Notes under the pieces: generated by a model
The model's input: the letters and a program-made list of their open reading frames with translations, nothing else
Told to the model about the DNA's origin: nothing
Databases searched by the model: none
Made by a program: the position numbers and the translations under genes
Assembly (NCBI GenBank): GCA_035610365.1
Contig: CM069437.1
Coordinates: 57,126,093 to 57,190,092, forward strand
Direction of reading: 5' to 3'
DNA from: Aquatica leii
Taxonomy: Eukaryota > Arthropoda > Insecta > Coleoptera > Lampyridae
DNA: 64,000 nt
Shown: piece after piece, positions 20,757 to 31,995 of the stretch
How the letters are laid out: every line of letters starts with the position of its first letter
Numbering within the stretch: the first letter of the stretch is position 1

Positions 20757-23225
20757 GTAAGTATTACTTCGAATAATACTAATCTCGTATTCTATTTGTT
20801 TTTATTATGTCTAGATGTCATTTACGGTTGTTAAAAAAAATAATTTCATAACTAATAATTAAACTGATTAAACCTTTATGTAAAAATTTTATGTAAGGCA
20901 TTGCATCTCGAATAGTAACTTCGTGGGACAAGGCAATTAAACTTAAAACTCAAATTGATTATTACAAGCTTATACTATCAATGTTTACCTGTTAACACGC
21001 GTCACGTTAGTTTTTCCATATTGCCATAACTGCCGGTAATTTAATTTAGAGGCTCTTACTAAATTTCATCTAACCTCACTTTATTTTGTAGTTTCTTTAA
21101 GATCAGTGACGCGCTGTCAATAATAACATTCTAGAATATTATAACCGTACAGTGGCGTAGTACTTGTAATTTATGTAACTACTTAATTATAGTAGTACAT
21201 GTACTATTTTCTTATGGTGATAATAAAATTGCTATATTGTTATTTCCTTGCATTTGTGTATTCTGGGTGATTATGGAATGGTCTAACTGTGACTTTTAAT
21301 GTCCTGTATTGTTTGTACTAACTGGTCATTAATCAATAATCTATTAATGAAATTTTCGTGTTAATTGGATAATTATAAACATATTCCAACATTATTTTTA
21401 TATAACATAACTTGCCACTCAGAAATAACTTACAATATATCACTTAAATGTCAGTACCGTGTCATGTCCATTTCTAGAAATTACCTATAAATTATTAAGT
21501 TTTTTTATATATACTCATTAATTGAATATTGAGTAGTTTATTCATTTATTTAATTTTATTAAATTATTTAATGTTAGTTAATTTAACTAATTAATTTATT
21601 TTTTGTTAAATTCTATAAATTAGATTATAGTTGCCATAAATTATAAAGTTAATTGTAATAATTGTCATTAATCATCATTAATGTGTCCAATAATTATTAT
21701 AAAAGAGTTTAAAAATGTTATTACAAAATTTATGAATAAATTAAATAAATAATTATCTTAAAGAATTTCTACAAAATTTATTTTATGTCAGTACCGTGGA
21801 ACGGAAAGTTTAAAATTTGTTTCTCGTTTTTGACGTTATGAAGTTGTAGTAAAATCCTTTCAGATTTGTATTTCTACAGTAAAATAGATGAATAATATGC
21901 ATAAAAAAGTTTGAAAAGTTTAATTTCAAAATCTAAAAATTTTTTATTAAAAAAGTCACAATTAGAACAGAATCATCCATCTAGGTTTTCTCTTCCTAAA
22001 CTATTGTGTGCTCTTATAGTCTTATCAGGTACGTGGGAGTACCTGTTGCTGATTGTCAGTTTTGGTCAGTTGTCGCTTATAACAGTAACCTATAAACACT
22101 TTTCTTCAACTTAGAACCCTCCCACTCTTCGACTTCTAACGGGTAACATTACTTATTATAGCGTATACTTTTTCGTAATTATATTTAATTCTCTAATTAA
22201 TCATGTCAGCCTTGTGCGTATTACTTATTAGTATTTTATAGTTTTGCTTTTATTCAGTTGTATTCAATTGCTACTTGTGACGAAGAATTGTCGGTTTATT
22301 TAAATTTTATTAGAATTAATTACGTTTAATGCATGTTAGCATCGATATTATGGACTGTGATATTTGTTGACGAATCTATAATCGTCATTTAATTATTGTA
22401 GTTCTACCACTTTCTCTCTTTTTTACTTTTATTCATTCTTGTTAAAGAGTTCTGTACTAGATGCTATTTACTCTTTTTAGCGCTTTTTTAACTTATTGTA
22501 GGATTAGCACACCGAGACTTGCGACTCGCTTGCCGACTCATACTGAGTTAGATGCCTGCACTTACGAGGCAGTCACGAGAAAATTTTTGTAACATTTTAA
22601 CTTGACGTTACAAAATATATTATTAAAAAAAACCTTAAAATTGCAACCATTTTGATTAAAAAACATAAGATTTAAATAAATTTTAAGACACAACGCAATT
22701 TTTAAAAGTTTCTATTATTGTCTCAAGACTACTGCTAACAAAGCACTGTTAAATTAACAAATAAAGAAAGTTTTTTCCGCCTTGTAAAAAAATAAAAGAT
22801 TTAATTTAATGTGAATGCTCTCTGCACCTTTCATTTGTATTTGTACTAAAAATACAATAAAAAGAGCCAATCTCATTTCTTTTTAGGAAAGTAAAACAAA
22901 AACTAAAAACATTAAATGTAAATTACTATTAAACAAAGACTACTAAAGCACAATAAAGTTAAAAATCTAAATTAAAGAAACATTAATGCAATATGCAAAA
23001 AAATGTAAATGCAGCGATCTGATAGATATAGTCATAAATTGTAAAAAATTGAAAATTTAATTTCTTTACACGAAACTAATGACAGATAGTTCTTTGTAAA
23101 AAGTTTTTCACAACTAAAATAATAAAATAAATTCAACCAATAATAGTAAATTAAATAGGAGTTTTAATATAAATTTTAGAAATTCTTTATCGTCTTACAC
23201 AGCCACAGCCGCAAAATGAAGCATT

Positions 23226-23242
23226 CGCAAATTAAATTTGCG
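23226..23242. repeat. 17-bp perfect palindrome
   Basis: CGCAAATTAAATTTGCG reads the same on both strands around a central A/T. No neighbour suggests a role. Confidence 0.6.
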
Positions 23243-23528
23243 ACATAGTTAATCTTATAAAATGACTACAAATTAAAAGATAATTAGATTGTAACCCTTT
23301 CGACTACTCCTCCTGCCACGGGATTATCAAGTGAAAAAAAGCAGAAGAATCGAAGGAAAACGTATGTTATGCACCAATGCAGAATGCGCTAGTTGTAGTA
23401 AACTGGTAAAGTTTCTTCCTGCCGCAAACCACGCATTATTCTGCATGGTTTGTTCGTTTCGTTACAGTTGTCTAAACAAGTAATTAATTCAATGAAAACA
23501 AGACTGAGGCGTTTGTATCGCAACGATG

Positions 23529-23575
23529 CGAGTTTCCCTCGTAGTGGTAGCAAGTTTACCCTTACGGGAAACTCG
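23529..23575. repeat. Hairpin with 10-bp perfect stem
   Basis: CGAGTTTCCC (23529-23538) and GGGAAACTCG (23566-23575) are exact reverse complements around a 27-base loop. The stem is G+C-richer than the surroundings. It is too short for a typical miRNA precursor and no function is assigned. Confidence 0.55.
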
Positions 23576-24288
23576 ACGTATGTGGTTTATAAATGTAGAT
23601 CATTTTATCAATTTTAATGCCTTTTCTTTTAAGAATTAAGAAAACAGTTAAAATGTTACAAAAAAAATTATTTAATTAAAATTTGTGTTAAAAGATTTTT
23701 AAAATTTAAAAACTGTTTTAATTTATTTGACTGACGTCTTTAAGAAGACAGATACTAAATTCATAAATGATGAAATAGTTAAATATTTGGGTTGAATAAA
23801 AATAATGTTTAGTTTACTCAATTTTCTGATTAAAAAAATGATTAAATGTAATTTAACTTGTTTTCAAGTTGGTTTGTAAAAACTATGTAATATGTAAAAA
23901 CTGATCTCAGAATTTGACTACGTTTATTATGTAGCGTATCAACACAAAATAATTTTTGAAGTGAAACTTCTTTAGCGAGAGTAAATCTGAAATTTTGGTA
24001 AGTTGCACTGTAATCAAAAATCGGTCGGCACAGTCGCAGCAAAATATTTTTATATAAATTTAGACAAAATTAAAAAGAACAGAATCACCAACACAATGTC
24101 AATAACATTAAAGTCCAAAAATGTTAAGGAAAATGGTCAATTGTGGTAAGTAATCCATACTTAAAAAATTAATAATTTTTTTTAATAAGTTCAATTTAAA
24201 ACCAATGTTTTTAACCATAAATATAATTAGTAGAATTGAGCAAATAAAAATAAAAGAAACTAATTAGCAAAGAAGTTTTACTTTTTTC

Positions 24289-24313
24289 GTGAGCTTACGT
24301 AGGTGAAGCTCAC
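24289..24313. repeat. Hairpin with 8-bp perfect stem
   Basis: GTGAGCTT and AAGCTCAC are separated by nine bases. It precedes an A/T-rich stretch with TTTTTTTGCA repeats (24380-24420) and may be the end of a small non-autonomous element, but no partner end was found. Confidence 0.4.
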
Positions 24314-24933
24314 TCGTTTAAATTTCTCCCTTACATTGAAATATAGTTTATCCTTATTTTTACTTTCCTATAAAAAAAAGTATAGCGATTGCAATTTTTT
24401 TGCAAAATTTTTTTGCAGAATTTTACGATTCAAGGTATCCTGAATCACAAAATTATATTTTTGACAACAAAATTTTGGGTGTGTAACGATGTACCCACGA
24501 TAACTCTCCAACGAAAAGTCCTAATAACTTAAAATTTAGCATGGAGCTGAATTTTCATTTTTCTCAGTTGTATCAAAAGATGGGTCTGATAAAACCACTG
24601 AAAATGGGTGTATCCGCCATTTTTAACAGTTTTTCTTATATAATTTTGTACGTATGTAAATTATTTGAATAATTTTTACAGTTTCTTATAGAGATAATTC
24701 TTCCTAACAATTTATTCAAACAAAAATTTTTTCTAACATTAACAGTTTATTAGATATTTGATTTATAATTTAAATTCCATATATAATCTAGGTTCGAATC
24801 CTGCTTGCAACAATTTTTTTTAGAAAAAAGTTTCATATCTTAAAGAGAAAGCAAGATACGTTAAAAATTTAATGTTTGTTACTTAAACTGTAACGTACAA
24901 ATTGGGGAAGTGAAAAAACATTATAATCGTAGA

Positions 24934-25200
24934 TGTTTGGCTTACCGTTTGGCTAACTTCGCCGCAGATGGTCGTGGGTCCGATGATTAGAAAAAACGTA
25001 CTCTTCCGATAAGCCAATACCTTTTGCGCCAGCTTTTGTTACGGATGAGTAATGTACTGAACGTCTAGGCTTAAGAAAAAAAAATCCCAGACCCGCAATC
25101 CCCAAAGTACATTAAGAAATAAAACACTTGTTCCAAATAAAAAAATGACAGTTTTATTTATTATTTCTTATTTCCTTTTTTTTGTTGTATCTAGGACAAC
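24934..25200. repeat. Repeat X, first copy, left part
   Basis: TGTTTGGCTTACCGTTTGGC and the following GCCGCAGATGGTCGT match the repeat at 51299 (TGTCACGCTTACCTTTCGGC...). Similarity continues to about 25190 and then jumps to about 28526-28700, so repeat X was split by the element at 25201-28525. It looks like part of a long terminal repeat of an LTR retrotransposon, but the opposite end and coding region are missing. Confidence 0.5.
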
Positions 25201-25320
25201 TCTTAAGCACGTAAATTTAATCGTACGTAATAGTAGAACACCTGCCCAGGTAATCAATATCTTAACGATACCAGATTCTAGGACAGGTGTTAATGACCAA
25301 ACAACTTAACGTTGAATGAT
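25201..25320 (-). repeat. Downstream terminal direct repeat (LTR) of the small element
   Basis: Matches 28404-28525 with few differences. An internal inverted pair, AACACCTG and CAGGTGTT, could form a hairpin. Confidence 0.75.
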
Positions 25321-25597
25321 AATTTTATTAATAACTGTCTACTATTTATATACAATTTTTACAAAGGTGAAATACAAAGTTAGCATATTTATGATTACTA
25401 TTACAAATGTAGGTTACTATATGTAACACATTCTTCGCAAAGTGTTGATATAGCGGAAGTCTAAATATAACGTAACTACTTACGTTTGCAATTGGATTGT
25501 TTTACATGTGGAGTAATTATTAAGTGTATGTTTACAATTTCTTAAGTTTGAAAATTATAAATGTTTCAATAACCCATTTTTATGTTTAAATTGTAAT

Positions 25598-25864
25598 TTA
25601 AACATTCTGGCGCCTCGCCAGCGTGGCTGATTCTAATGACTGGAATCTTAGGTTCAGAAAGTCCATTAACTTTTGTAAGTCTTGGATGTTTTCCCACTGC
25701 TTGTTAATCTTCTGGAGCAACAGTTCATATCTTAATTTTGATTTGTCTTCTTGAACTTCTTGGTTAATCAATTGGATCGTTTGGTTCAGGTGTTGAATTC
25801 GAATTGATTGTTTCTTTCGGCGTAGTGACTGTTCAGCGTCGTTTTTGTCCATGTTGGTGGTCAT
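25598..25864 (-). CDS. Small coiled-coil protein of the LTR element (Gag-like?)
   Basis: 88 residues, start MTTNMDKNDAEQ, no stop until TAA after ...ARRQNV. The sequence is charged and Gln-rich with heptad-like spacing of L/I (IRIQHLNQTIQLIN, LRYELLLQKINKQW, LQKLMDFLNLRFQ), predicting an all-helical coiled coil. It resembles in style, not by clear motif, the N-terminal coil of BEL/Pao Gag proteins. It is one of the few uninterrupted frames in the window that lies where an element ORF should be, just downstream of the tandem-repeat leader on the same strand. No capsid, zinc knuckle or protease follows. It could be a truncated gag or a frame kept by chance. Confidence 0.45.
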   Translation of the reverse strand: MTTNMDKNDAEQSLRRKKQSIRIQHLNQTIQLINQEVQEDKSKLRYELLLQKINKQWENIQDLQKLMDFLNLRFQSLESATLARRQNV

Positions 25865-25984
25865 CTCGATGACTTACTTAGTATGATAGGCTTGTCTTTT
25901 CTTGACTGGAAAGTCCTTGGATGGACCGGAAGTGGAACTTCTTTGTTTGTTAGTCGCGGATGGACCGGAAATAACTTCTTGTTA

Positions 25985-26336
25985 GTTGGATGGTCGCGGA
26001 TGGACCGGAAATGTAGTTTAATTTAACAGGTTGTAAATCTGTTAAATAGTGGTATCGGACCGTGGATGGGCCGTGGTAGCAGAACTTCTTGTTCGTTGGT
26101 CGCGGATGGACCGGAAATGTAGTTTAATTTAACAGGTTGTAAATCTGTTAAATAGTGGTATCGGACCGTGGATGAGCCGTAGTAGTAGAACTTCTTGTTC
26201 GTTGGTCGCGGATGGACCGGAAATGTAGTTTAATTTAACAGGTTGTAAATCTGTTAAATAGTGGAATCGGACCGTAGATGGGCCGTGGTAGTAGAACTTC
26301 TTGTTCGTTGGTCGCGGATGGACCGGAAATGTAGTT
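25985..26336. repeat. 106-bp tandem repeat array
   Basis: GGTCGCGGATGGACCGG recurs at about 25992, 26098, 26204 and 26310, exactly 106 bp apart; a shortened, rearranged unit lies at 25920-25980. Each unit contains AATTTAACAG...CTGTTAAAT, a small inverted repeat. The array continues beyond the 1.9-kb insertion at 28250-28320. It occupies the leader of the small LTR element. Confidence 0.9.
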
Positions 26337-28249
26337 TGTTACAATTTAAATGTTCCTGTGTATTGTTTGTTGCCTATTACTAAGAAAAATTTGTGACCTT
26401 GTTGATTTTCGAGTTTTAAAATTGTACTTTCCCGTTATCTCTTATCAATCCCAGTTTTTCTTTTCCTGTTGTTAGCCATTTTGGGGATTCAACAATCAAA
26501 ATTGGTGCTGAACGCATGGTTGTGCCATTTCATTAAAGTATATTTTGTATCCCTTGAAATTTCAAGAATCTGAATGAAATTGTGCATTAGTTATAAAAAA
26601 TCGCTCACCATTTTATGGAAACTTGTGTTTTGGGTGAAGATTTTATCGCTTCGGCGGATTTATCAACCAGTGTTAATACCACATGTAGCTCGCCCAAGAT
26701 CGTAGAGGTTTGTACCATTCTTATATTCCTATAATATCCCTAAGACTTAATATTATTTCAGCTTCTATTTTCTTCTCTTCTTTTCTTTTTTTGTGGTTTT
26801 ATCCATCGCTTGATCTTCGTGTTACCTTCTGCCACCAGTATTGTAGCGTACCGTCATTCTACGAGTATTATTGTTATCCAAGCACCAGCATTATTCAATT
26901 ATTTACTACGTGTACCTGTTCGTATTTTTGAAGTCCCGCTAAGAAAAGTATATTGGGTGTTCGTCTCCGGAAGATTCCTGTATTCCTGTATTCAGGGCTC
27001 CGTCTGCATGGTGTTTGTGTGGATTACCATCGCTATCATCTGCATCATCGAGAAAGTTAACCCGATCCTTATCGTTATCACCTACTTTGGCTGAAACCTT
27101 ACGTTACCGCTCGATCATCGACCTTCGTCATCGGAGAGGTATTATCACCGAATAGCAGGTCAGAAGTCATTGTTGTCTCGTCCAATTACATTTTGTGTAC
27201 CCTAATATCATATTGTGCCCCCTATAAAATAATATTGTATCGTGGAGATTTGAATTTGTTGGTTATGAGATTAAGAAGCTTACTTTGTAATTAAATATTT
27301 ACCCTTCAGGTTTTAAGTATTGTGTGTAGTATCTCGTTTCAACTGTGAACTTTAATACATTCATTTAAATATATATATATATATATATTCACTTACGTTA
27401 ATATCCGATTTTGTATAGATTCGACAACAATCGATCATTAATCACATGTAATTATCATTCATTAAAAATTAAGGTTATGTGGCATAGAGTACGTTTTAAC
27501 TACTATATAAAATACCTACTGTGTAAGGGAATAGAAACAAGAACTACCCAAAATTATTCTTTAATTTTTGTGTGACTAATATACAGAATACAACAAACAT
27601 TGGGTAGACCTAAAAGAAACGTTTCGTTTAGCCATCGCCCTTGAATCAATAGTAGTTCCTTTTGGCTTTTATTTGTAACAATTTATATATATATATCAGT
27701 TATTAAAGTAGCTTGTTTCAAACCTCCATTTAATTCAATTATTCATCATAACTTGTATAATTAATTTGTCTAAATACCCTCACCATTATCACCTTGACTT
27801 AATCATTATATTTTGTGTAATTAAAGTAAAGAATCATCCCCATTACCATCACCCTTGCCACCCATATTTATCTATGCATATAAATATATCGTTATTTGTT
27901 TACTTGCATGTTGATTGTTTATAAATATAGAAGCGGACTTGTTGGGATTATTGTGTTTTTTTTTGTTGTTATATTTGTATTGCAGCCAGTAGCGTACCGA
28001 TTCTCAACTTTAGTGTTGCTTTTAGAGCGAGAGCGACTATAGCTCTTATTAAATTTGTTGGTATTTATAGTGAGTATCATCGTTCTTGGCGCCCTTATAG
28101 TCACCTTTTGTCGACATTGTATGGTTTGTGGATTCTTTGACCCACGACCCAGAACTAGTCCGGGATCAACAAATTTAGTTACATACGATATTGAGACTGT
28201 ATGCTTGTGGTTCAGTGGCGTGTATGAATGTGTGTATATGTATGTAACA
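26337..28249. mobile_element. 1.9-kb TG...CA insertion within the tandem array (solo-LTR-like)
   Basis: The array unit is interrupted after AGTT at 26333-26336 and resumes with AGTT at 28250-28253, a 4-bp target duplication. The insert begins TGTTACA and ends TGTAACA, a 7-bp inverted terminal pair with the TG/CA ends typical of LTR retroelements. No coding domain is recognisable; there is a (TA)n run at 27368-27388. It could be a large solo LTR or a non-coding LTR derivative. Confidence 0.6.
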
Positions 28250-28384
28250 AGTTTAATTTAACAGGTTGTAATTCTGTTAAATTGTGGTACCGGCTTTAGT
28301 GGGCCGTGGTAGTGGAACTTCGTTTTCTTTCTTGAATCGAAGAACCATATGTTAAGTTGATGGTGGTGGTAGATCCAGGGTGGA

Positions 28385-28403
28385 TCCGGCTCAAAGGACC
28401 AAA
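28385..28403 (-). promoter_or_regulatory. Candidate primer-binding/leader start
   Basis: The minus strand reads TTTGGTCCTTTGAGCCGGA immediately after the upstream terminal repeat, where a retrotransposon primer-binding site is expected. I did not match it to a specific tRNA. Confidence 0.4.
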
Positions 28404-28525
28404 TCTTAAGCACGTAATGTTGTAATCGTACTTAATAGTAAAACACCTGCCCAGGTAATCAATATCTTAACGATACCAGATTCTAGGACAGGTGTTATTG
28501 ACCAAACAACTTGACGTTGAATGAT
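28404..28525 (-). repeat. Upstream terminal direct repeat (LTR) of the small element
   Basis: Partner of 25201-25320. Both repeats start and stop sharply against unrelated sequence. Confidence 0.75.
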
Positions 28526-29520
28526 TAAGAAGACCATCACAAAGGAAAATAAAGAGAGAAATCGAATCGTCGTTGTTTACAAAATTTTTACTGCTCCTGT
28601 GGCTACTCCACTGGCATCGTTATACTTATGACATAAATACGGAAAATACAAAACAAGTCTAAAGTAGACCCTGTAAGCAAATATTTTAATATACCGTTGC
28701 AATTCACCAACGGTAGCAATAGTTAGATACGTCCGCGTAATTGATTTGATTATAATCCGCCCGTAGTCTTGACGTCAAGCGAGTCAGATATTTAGATGGG
28801 ATTGTATCACCCGGTAACATCACATCAAACTTCGACGCGTATTTCCAATCTCCTTATATTTATTTTAATATTGAAATTAATGAAAGCTAAGTAATAGTAT
28901 TGGATTTTATGAAAATTAAGTAATAGTATTGAAGTTTAAGAACGTTAAGTGATAATCTTGTTAACAAAGCAACGATAACCATTTACTAAACTCACATGAT
29001 AAAGAACATCGTTTATAATTACATTAATTAATTCGTTACGTTAAACATTCTGACAATCGACAAACAAAGTTAAATTGTTATAAGCGAGAAGCGATCCAAA
29101 AGACCCCAACAGCATCGATCAAGTTCCCTACTCCGGTTTATTCACCGTTGAAATAATCTGAAAGCAAATACCTTTAAAAGAACTTTGCCGCAATTAGACC
29201 ACCTCCACTTACGTACAGGAATTTAATTACAGCAGTACGCCATAGAAACTTAATTATCGGAGTACGTTATAGAAGCAACAATATATGCTGATCAGAAATA
29301 TATCTGTGCGTCGTTCTCTGACTCACACATCAAAAAGATTGGTTTCAGATTTCACAATCCTTTTGCGTTTTAACGCCGACACACACACTTTACCGAACGT
29401 AACAAATATCAAAAGTGACCGGAAATGTCTTTAGAAAATGAACTACAACTTGTGCTATCCGTCAGTCGAAAAAAATTACTCGTTAAAATTTAATCGTTAC
29501 AAAACAAAAAAGGAAAGCTA
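28526..29520. repeat. Repeat X, first copy, right part
   Basis: Segments such as GGCTACTCCACTGGCATCG, GTCTAAAGTAGACCCTGTAA and ACCAACGGTAGCA parallel 51570-51740 of the second copy (GTTACGCCACTGG, GTCTAAAATAGACTCTGGAA, ACCGGTAGCA). The match fades after about 29500. No coding sequence. Confidence 0.45.
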
Positions 29521-29980
29521 ACGTTAAAAGCGTTTACCGACTAAGACAACGACGTACTGAAGAAGGGATAGAAAGGACAACTGTCCCCTGCTAGATTATA
29601 GTTTGTTATTGTTTAATTGCACGACACGACACTTGCTTTGTTTACCGGTCAGTTCGTGCAGTGAGTTGCATTGAGTACGTACTAAATAAATAAGTAAACA
29701 GTAATGCAAGTTGGCAAAAAGTGTTGAATTTCATGTTTTCGATGACTTATCAGCACCGAATAAATATTAAAAAGTATTTTCAAAAAGGTAAGTTACGTTA
29801 AGTCACAATTAAGTAGTCTACTCTTAGCTTTTTAAGCGAACAATATGTTCTAAGTCCACGTTTCTTACCGTTGTGCTGTATTTGTTCTTGTGTTCAATTA
29901 ATTTATTTTCAATGTTAGTTCTTGTGATTAATTGTCTTTACAGTGCAGGTCAAGACACACCGTTTTTGTAGTCTGTAAAT

Positions 29981-30020
29981 AGGCTTGAAGAAGTCCGCAC
30001 ATAACTGCACGAAACGTCGC
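29981..30020 (+). ncRNA. Degenerate hammerhead-like motif
   Basis: Plus strand reads GGCUUGAAGAAGUCC ... GCAC GAAACGUCGC. The GAAACGUCGC block is identical to the motif at 6519-6555 and the spacing is the same, but the CUGAUGA box is altered and stem II pairs weakly. Probably the eroded end of a related Penelope-like repeat; no coding part nearby. Confidence 0.35.
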
Positions 30021-30059
30021 TTTATATAGACACATAAAGTGTTTTGATGTCCCTCCTTA

Positions 30060-31860
30060 TAGAAGAACCTTAAAATCTTGTCCAATTAAGAAGGAAAATA
30101 ATATACGATTTATCGCGAATAATTATGTTTATGAGATTTCATAATTCATGAGGCAAGTTTCTGGAAAATTTAGCAGCACGAAAAGTTGACTCAATTCCTA
30201 TCTGTATCTAAATTATGTATTTTTTTTATTTTTATAATTTACTCTTTAAAAAAAAACACAGTAGCAGTGGAAACAATTACAAAACTAGATTTTTACGTTA
30301 ATCTAAAACGGGCACTAGATCAAGTTTTCCAATATCTGTGGACAAAACTGACTTTGGTGTTGATTAATTTCAATCTTCTCCATCAAATCTAAATAATTTT
30401 TTGCTTCTACAATCAACCCTAAATTTAAAGAAAATGTTAGTTACTGCGAAAATGACCTGAGTCATTATGTTGGACAAGTTTTGCAACTAAAGTTAGATAA
30501 TAAAAAGAATTGTTACAAAATCTCTAGAACCCACCAATGAATCACAATTTTGCAAAGGATTTAAGCAATGCAAAAAAAAATTAATCATGTGTAGTTAGAT
30601 GAATACCTACCATGTCTAGTGTAATTCAAACGCGCTCTGTAGAAATATTGTGTTTTATTTCCACTTGTCACTGGTAATGTTAAAAGAATTTTGGAAATAT
30701 TTATGACTGGACAATTTACGAAGTTTCAAAATACGCACATAAACTATCGAAAACAGCTTCTATCAAAGTATTGTGTAGCATTTTTGACGGCTCTACTACA
30801 ATAGCAGGCAAGCAACTTTAAAGAAAAAGCAAACTTGAGCTTTATTTTTCCATGGTACAAGTCCCGAACTAATTCTTGGAGTAAACGATGTACCGAAAAT
30901 TAGAAACACGATTGTCAAAGAAACTTTTTCAAAACATTAATTGCCTATAGAAATTGAACACCCAATTTGTCGCAAATGTGTGAGACCAACTGGTCTGAAA
31001 AATACAAAAACAGAAAATTTTCAAAACACTTTTTTCCAGCGGGTCTTGCTGGTAACAACCACAACACTATGACTAGCTGAGAAACTGCTGAGTTTGGAAA
31101 CACCAAAGGGAGTACATATGAACTGACTGTACAAAAAATTAGGAAGAAGAAAAAAGTAAACAACTTGATAACGAGAAAACGTAACAAATGTTTTGTATAT
31201 TAAACAAATTTTAGTTAATTACAGATAAAGTCAATCAAAAATTAACAGTACACACAATTGCAATAGTTATAAGCAATAAAATTCACAATAACAACACTTG
31301 ATTTTTTAAAAATCTGATAAAAGTAACTTAAGCTTACTCCTTGACTTAGAGGAATATAAATAAACAAATAGTTTTCACCGGCTTTGAATTCAAACAATTA
31401 CTAAGGTTACTCGTTCGGTTCAAGTCACGAACGTAAACAGCAACAATCAAATTTGATATAAGCTGAAAGTTAGATATTTATACTCGACTGAAAATAAAAT
31501 AATAATAATAATCGCAAACACAATAGAATAAGCTTAATATAATTAAAAAAGCAGACGGCATAAGTTATTTTTTTTTAACATAGACCGTTAGGTTATCAAC
31601 TCAACTTGATTGCACCGGGGTTTAATTGGTTAAATGATTTTTAAATACCATTACAATTGAATAAAACTTGAACTTTAACTATCAGAGTAAAGGAAAGGTT
31701 TTGAGCTTCCGTCAACTTACAGGAATGATTTTAAATTAAGAAAAATGAAACAATATTGGCGTCTGCCATACATGCGAGCGATTCTGTGGTGAAACAACAA
31801 TCTAAATACTTTTATAAAGAAAATGTTTATTCGATAAACATCTTAATAGCTAAAAGCGTA
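30060..31860. other. Non-coding stretch
   Basis: Only short frames without motifs. No repeats or RNA genes recognised. Confidence 0.5.
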
Positions 31861-31869
31861 GTTAGAAAT

Positions 31870-31995
31870 TCAACAAGTCAAGTAGTTTGGCTTGAAACGT
31901 AAAAGCTTGGCTTGGGCTTTTTAAAAATAAAAGCTTGACTTGGCTTGATGTTTGTGAATACAAGCTTTGCTTGATTTTCAAGCTGTCAATTTCTT
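31870..31995. repeat. Interspersed CTTGGCTTG repeats, left cluster
   Basis: AAGCTTGGCTTGG, AGCTTGACTTGGCTTG and AAGCTTTGCTTG occur with irregular spacing. A second cluster is at 34935-35025. Such arrays occur near ends of some hAT-like and non-autonomous elements; the class is not proven. Confidence 0.4.

Larger units (their letters stand above)
21124..24930. other. AT-rich non-coding stretch with small hairpins
   Basis: No coding motif or repeat pair found. It contains the hairpins annotated separately at 23226, 23529 and 24289 and an isolated T-arm-like sequence near 24790. Confidence 0.5.
25201..28525 (-). mobile_element. Small LTR retrotransposon (BEL/Pao-like, TRIM/LARD-type), nested in repeat X
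   Basis: Direct terminal repeats of about 120 bp (25201-25320 and 28404-28525) share an identical block of about 55 bp. On the minus strand the upstream repeat is followed directly by TTTGGTCCTTTGAGCCGGA, which resembles leader/primer-site sequences of BEL/Pao elements, then a leader with 106-bp tandem repeats, then a small coiled-coil ORF (25864-25598). There is no pol. Without the 1.9-kb insertion at 26337-28249 the element is only about 1.4 kb, so it would depend on proteins supplied in trans. The BEL/Pao link is inference. Confidence 0.55.

Noticed and set aside
24785-24815. T-arm-like GGTTCGAATCC suggesting a tRNA or SINE
   Set aside because: No A box at the right distance and no pairing acceptor or anticodon arm.
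25985-26336. Regularly spaced repeats that might be mistaken for a CRISPR array
   Set aside because: The entire 106-bp unit is conserved with no variable spacers, in a eukaryotic retroelement context.
26710-27094. Two overlapping plus-strand frames of 73 and 94 codons
   Set aside because: They lie within the 1.9-kb non-coding insertion and have no protein motif.
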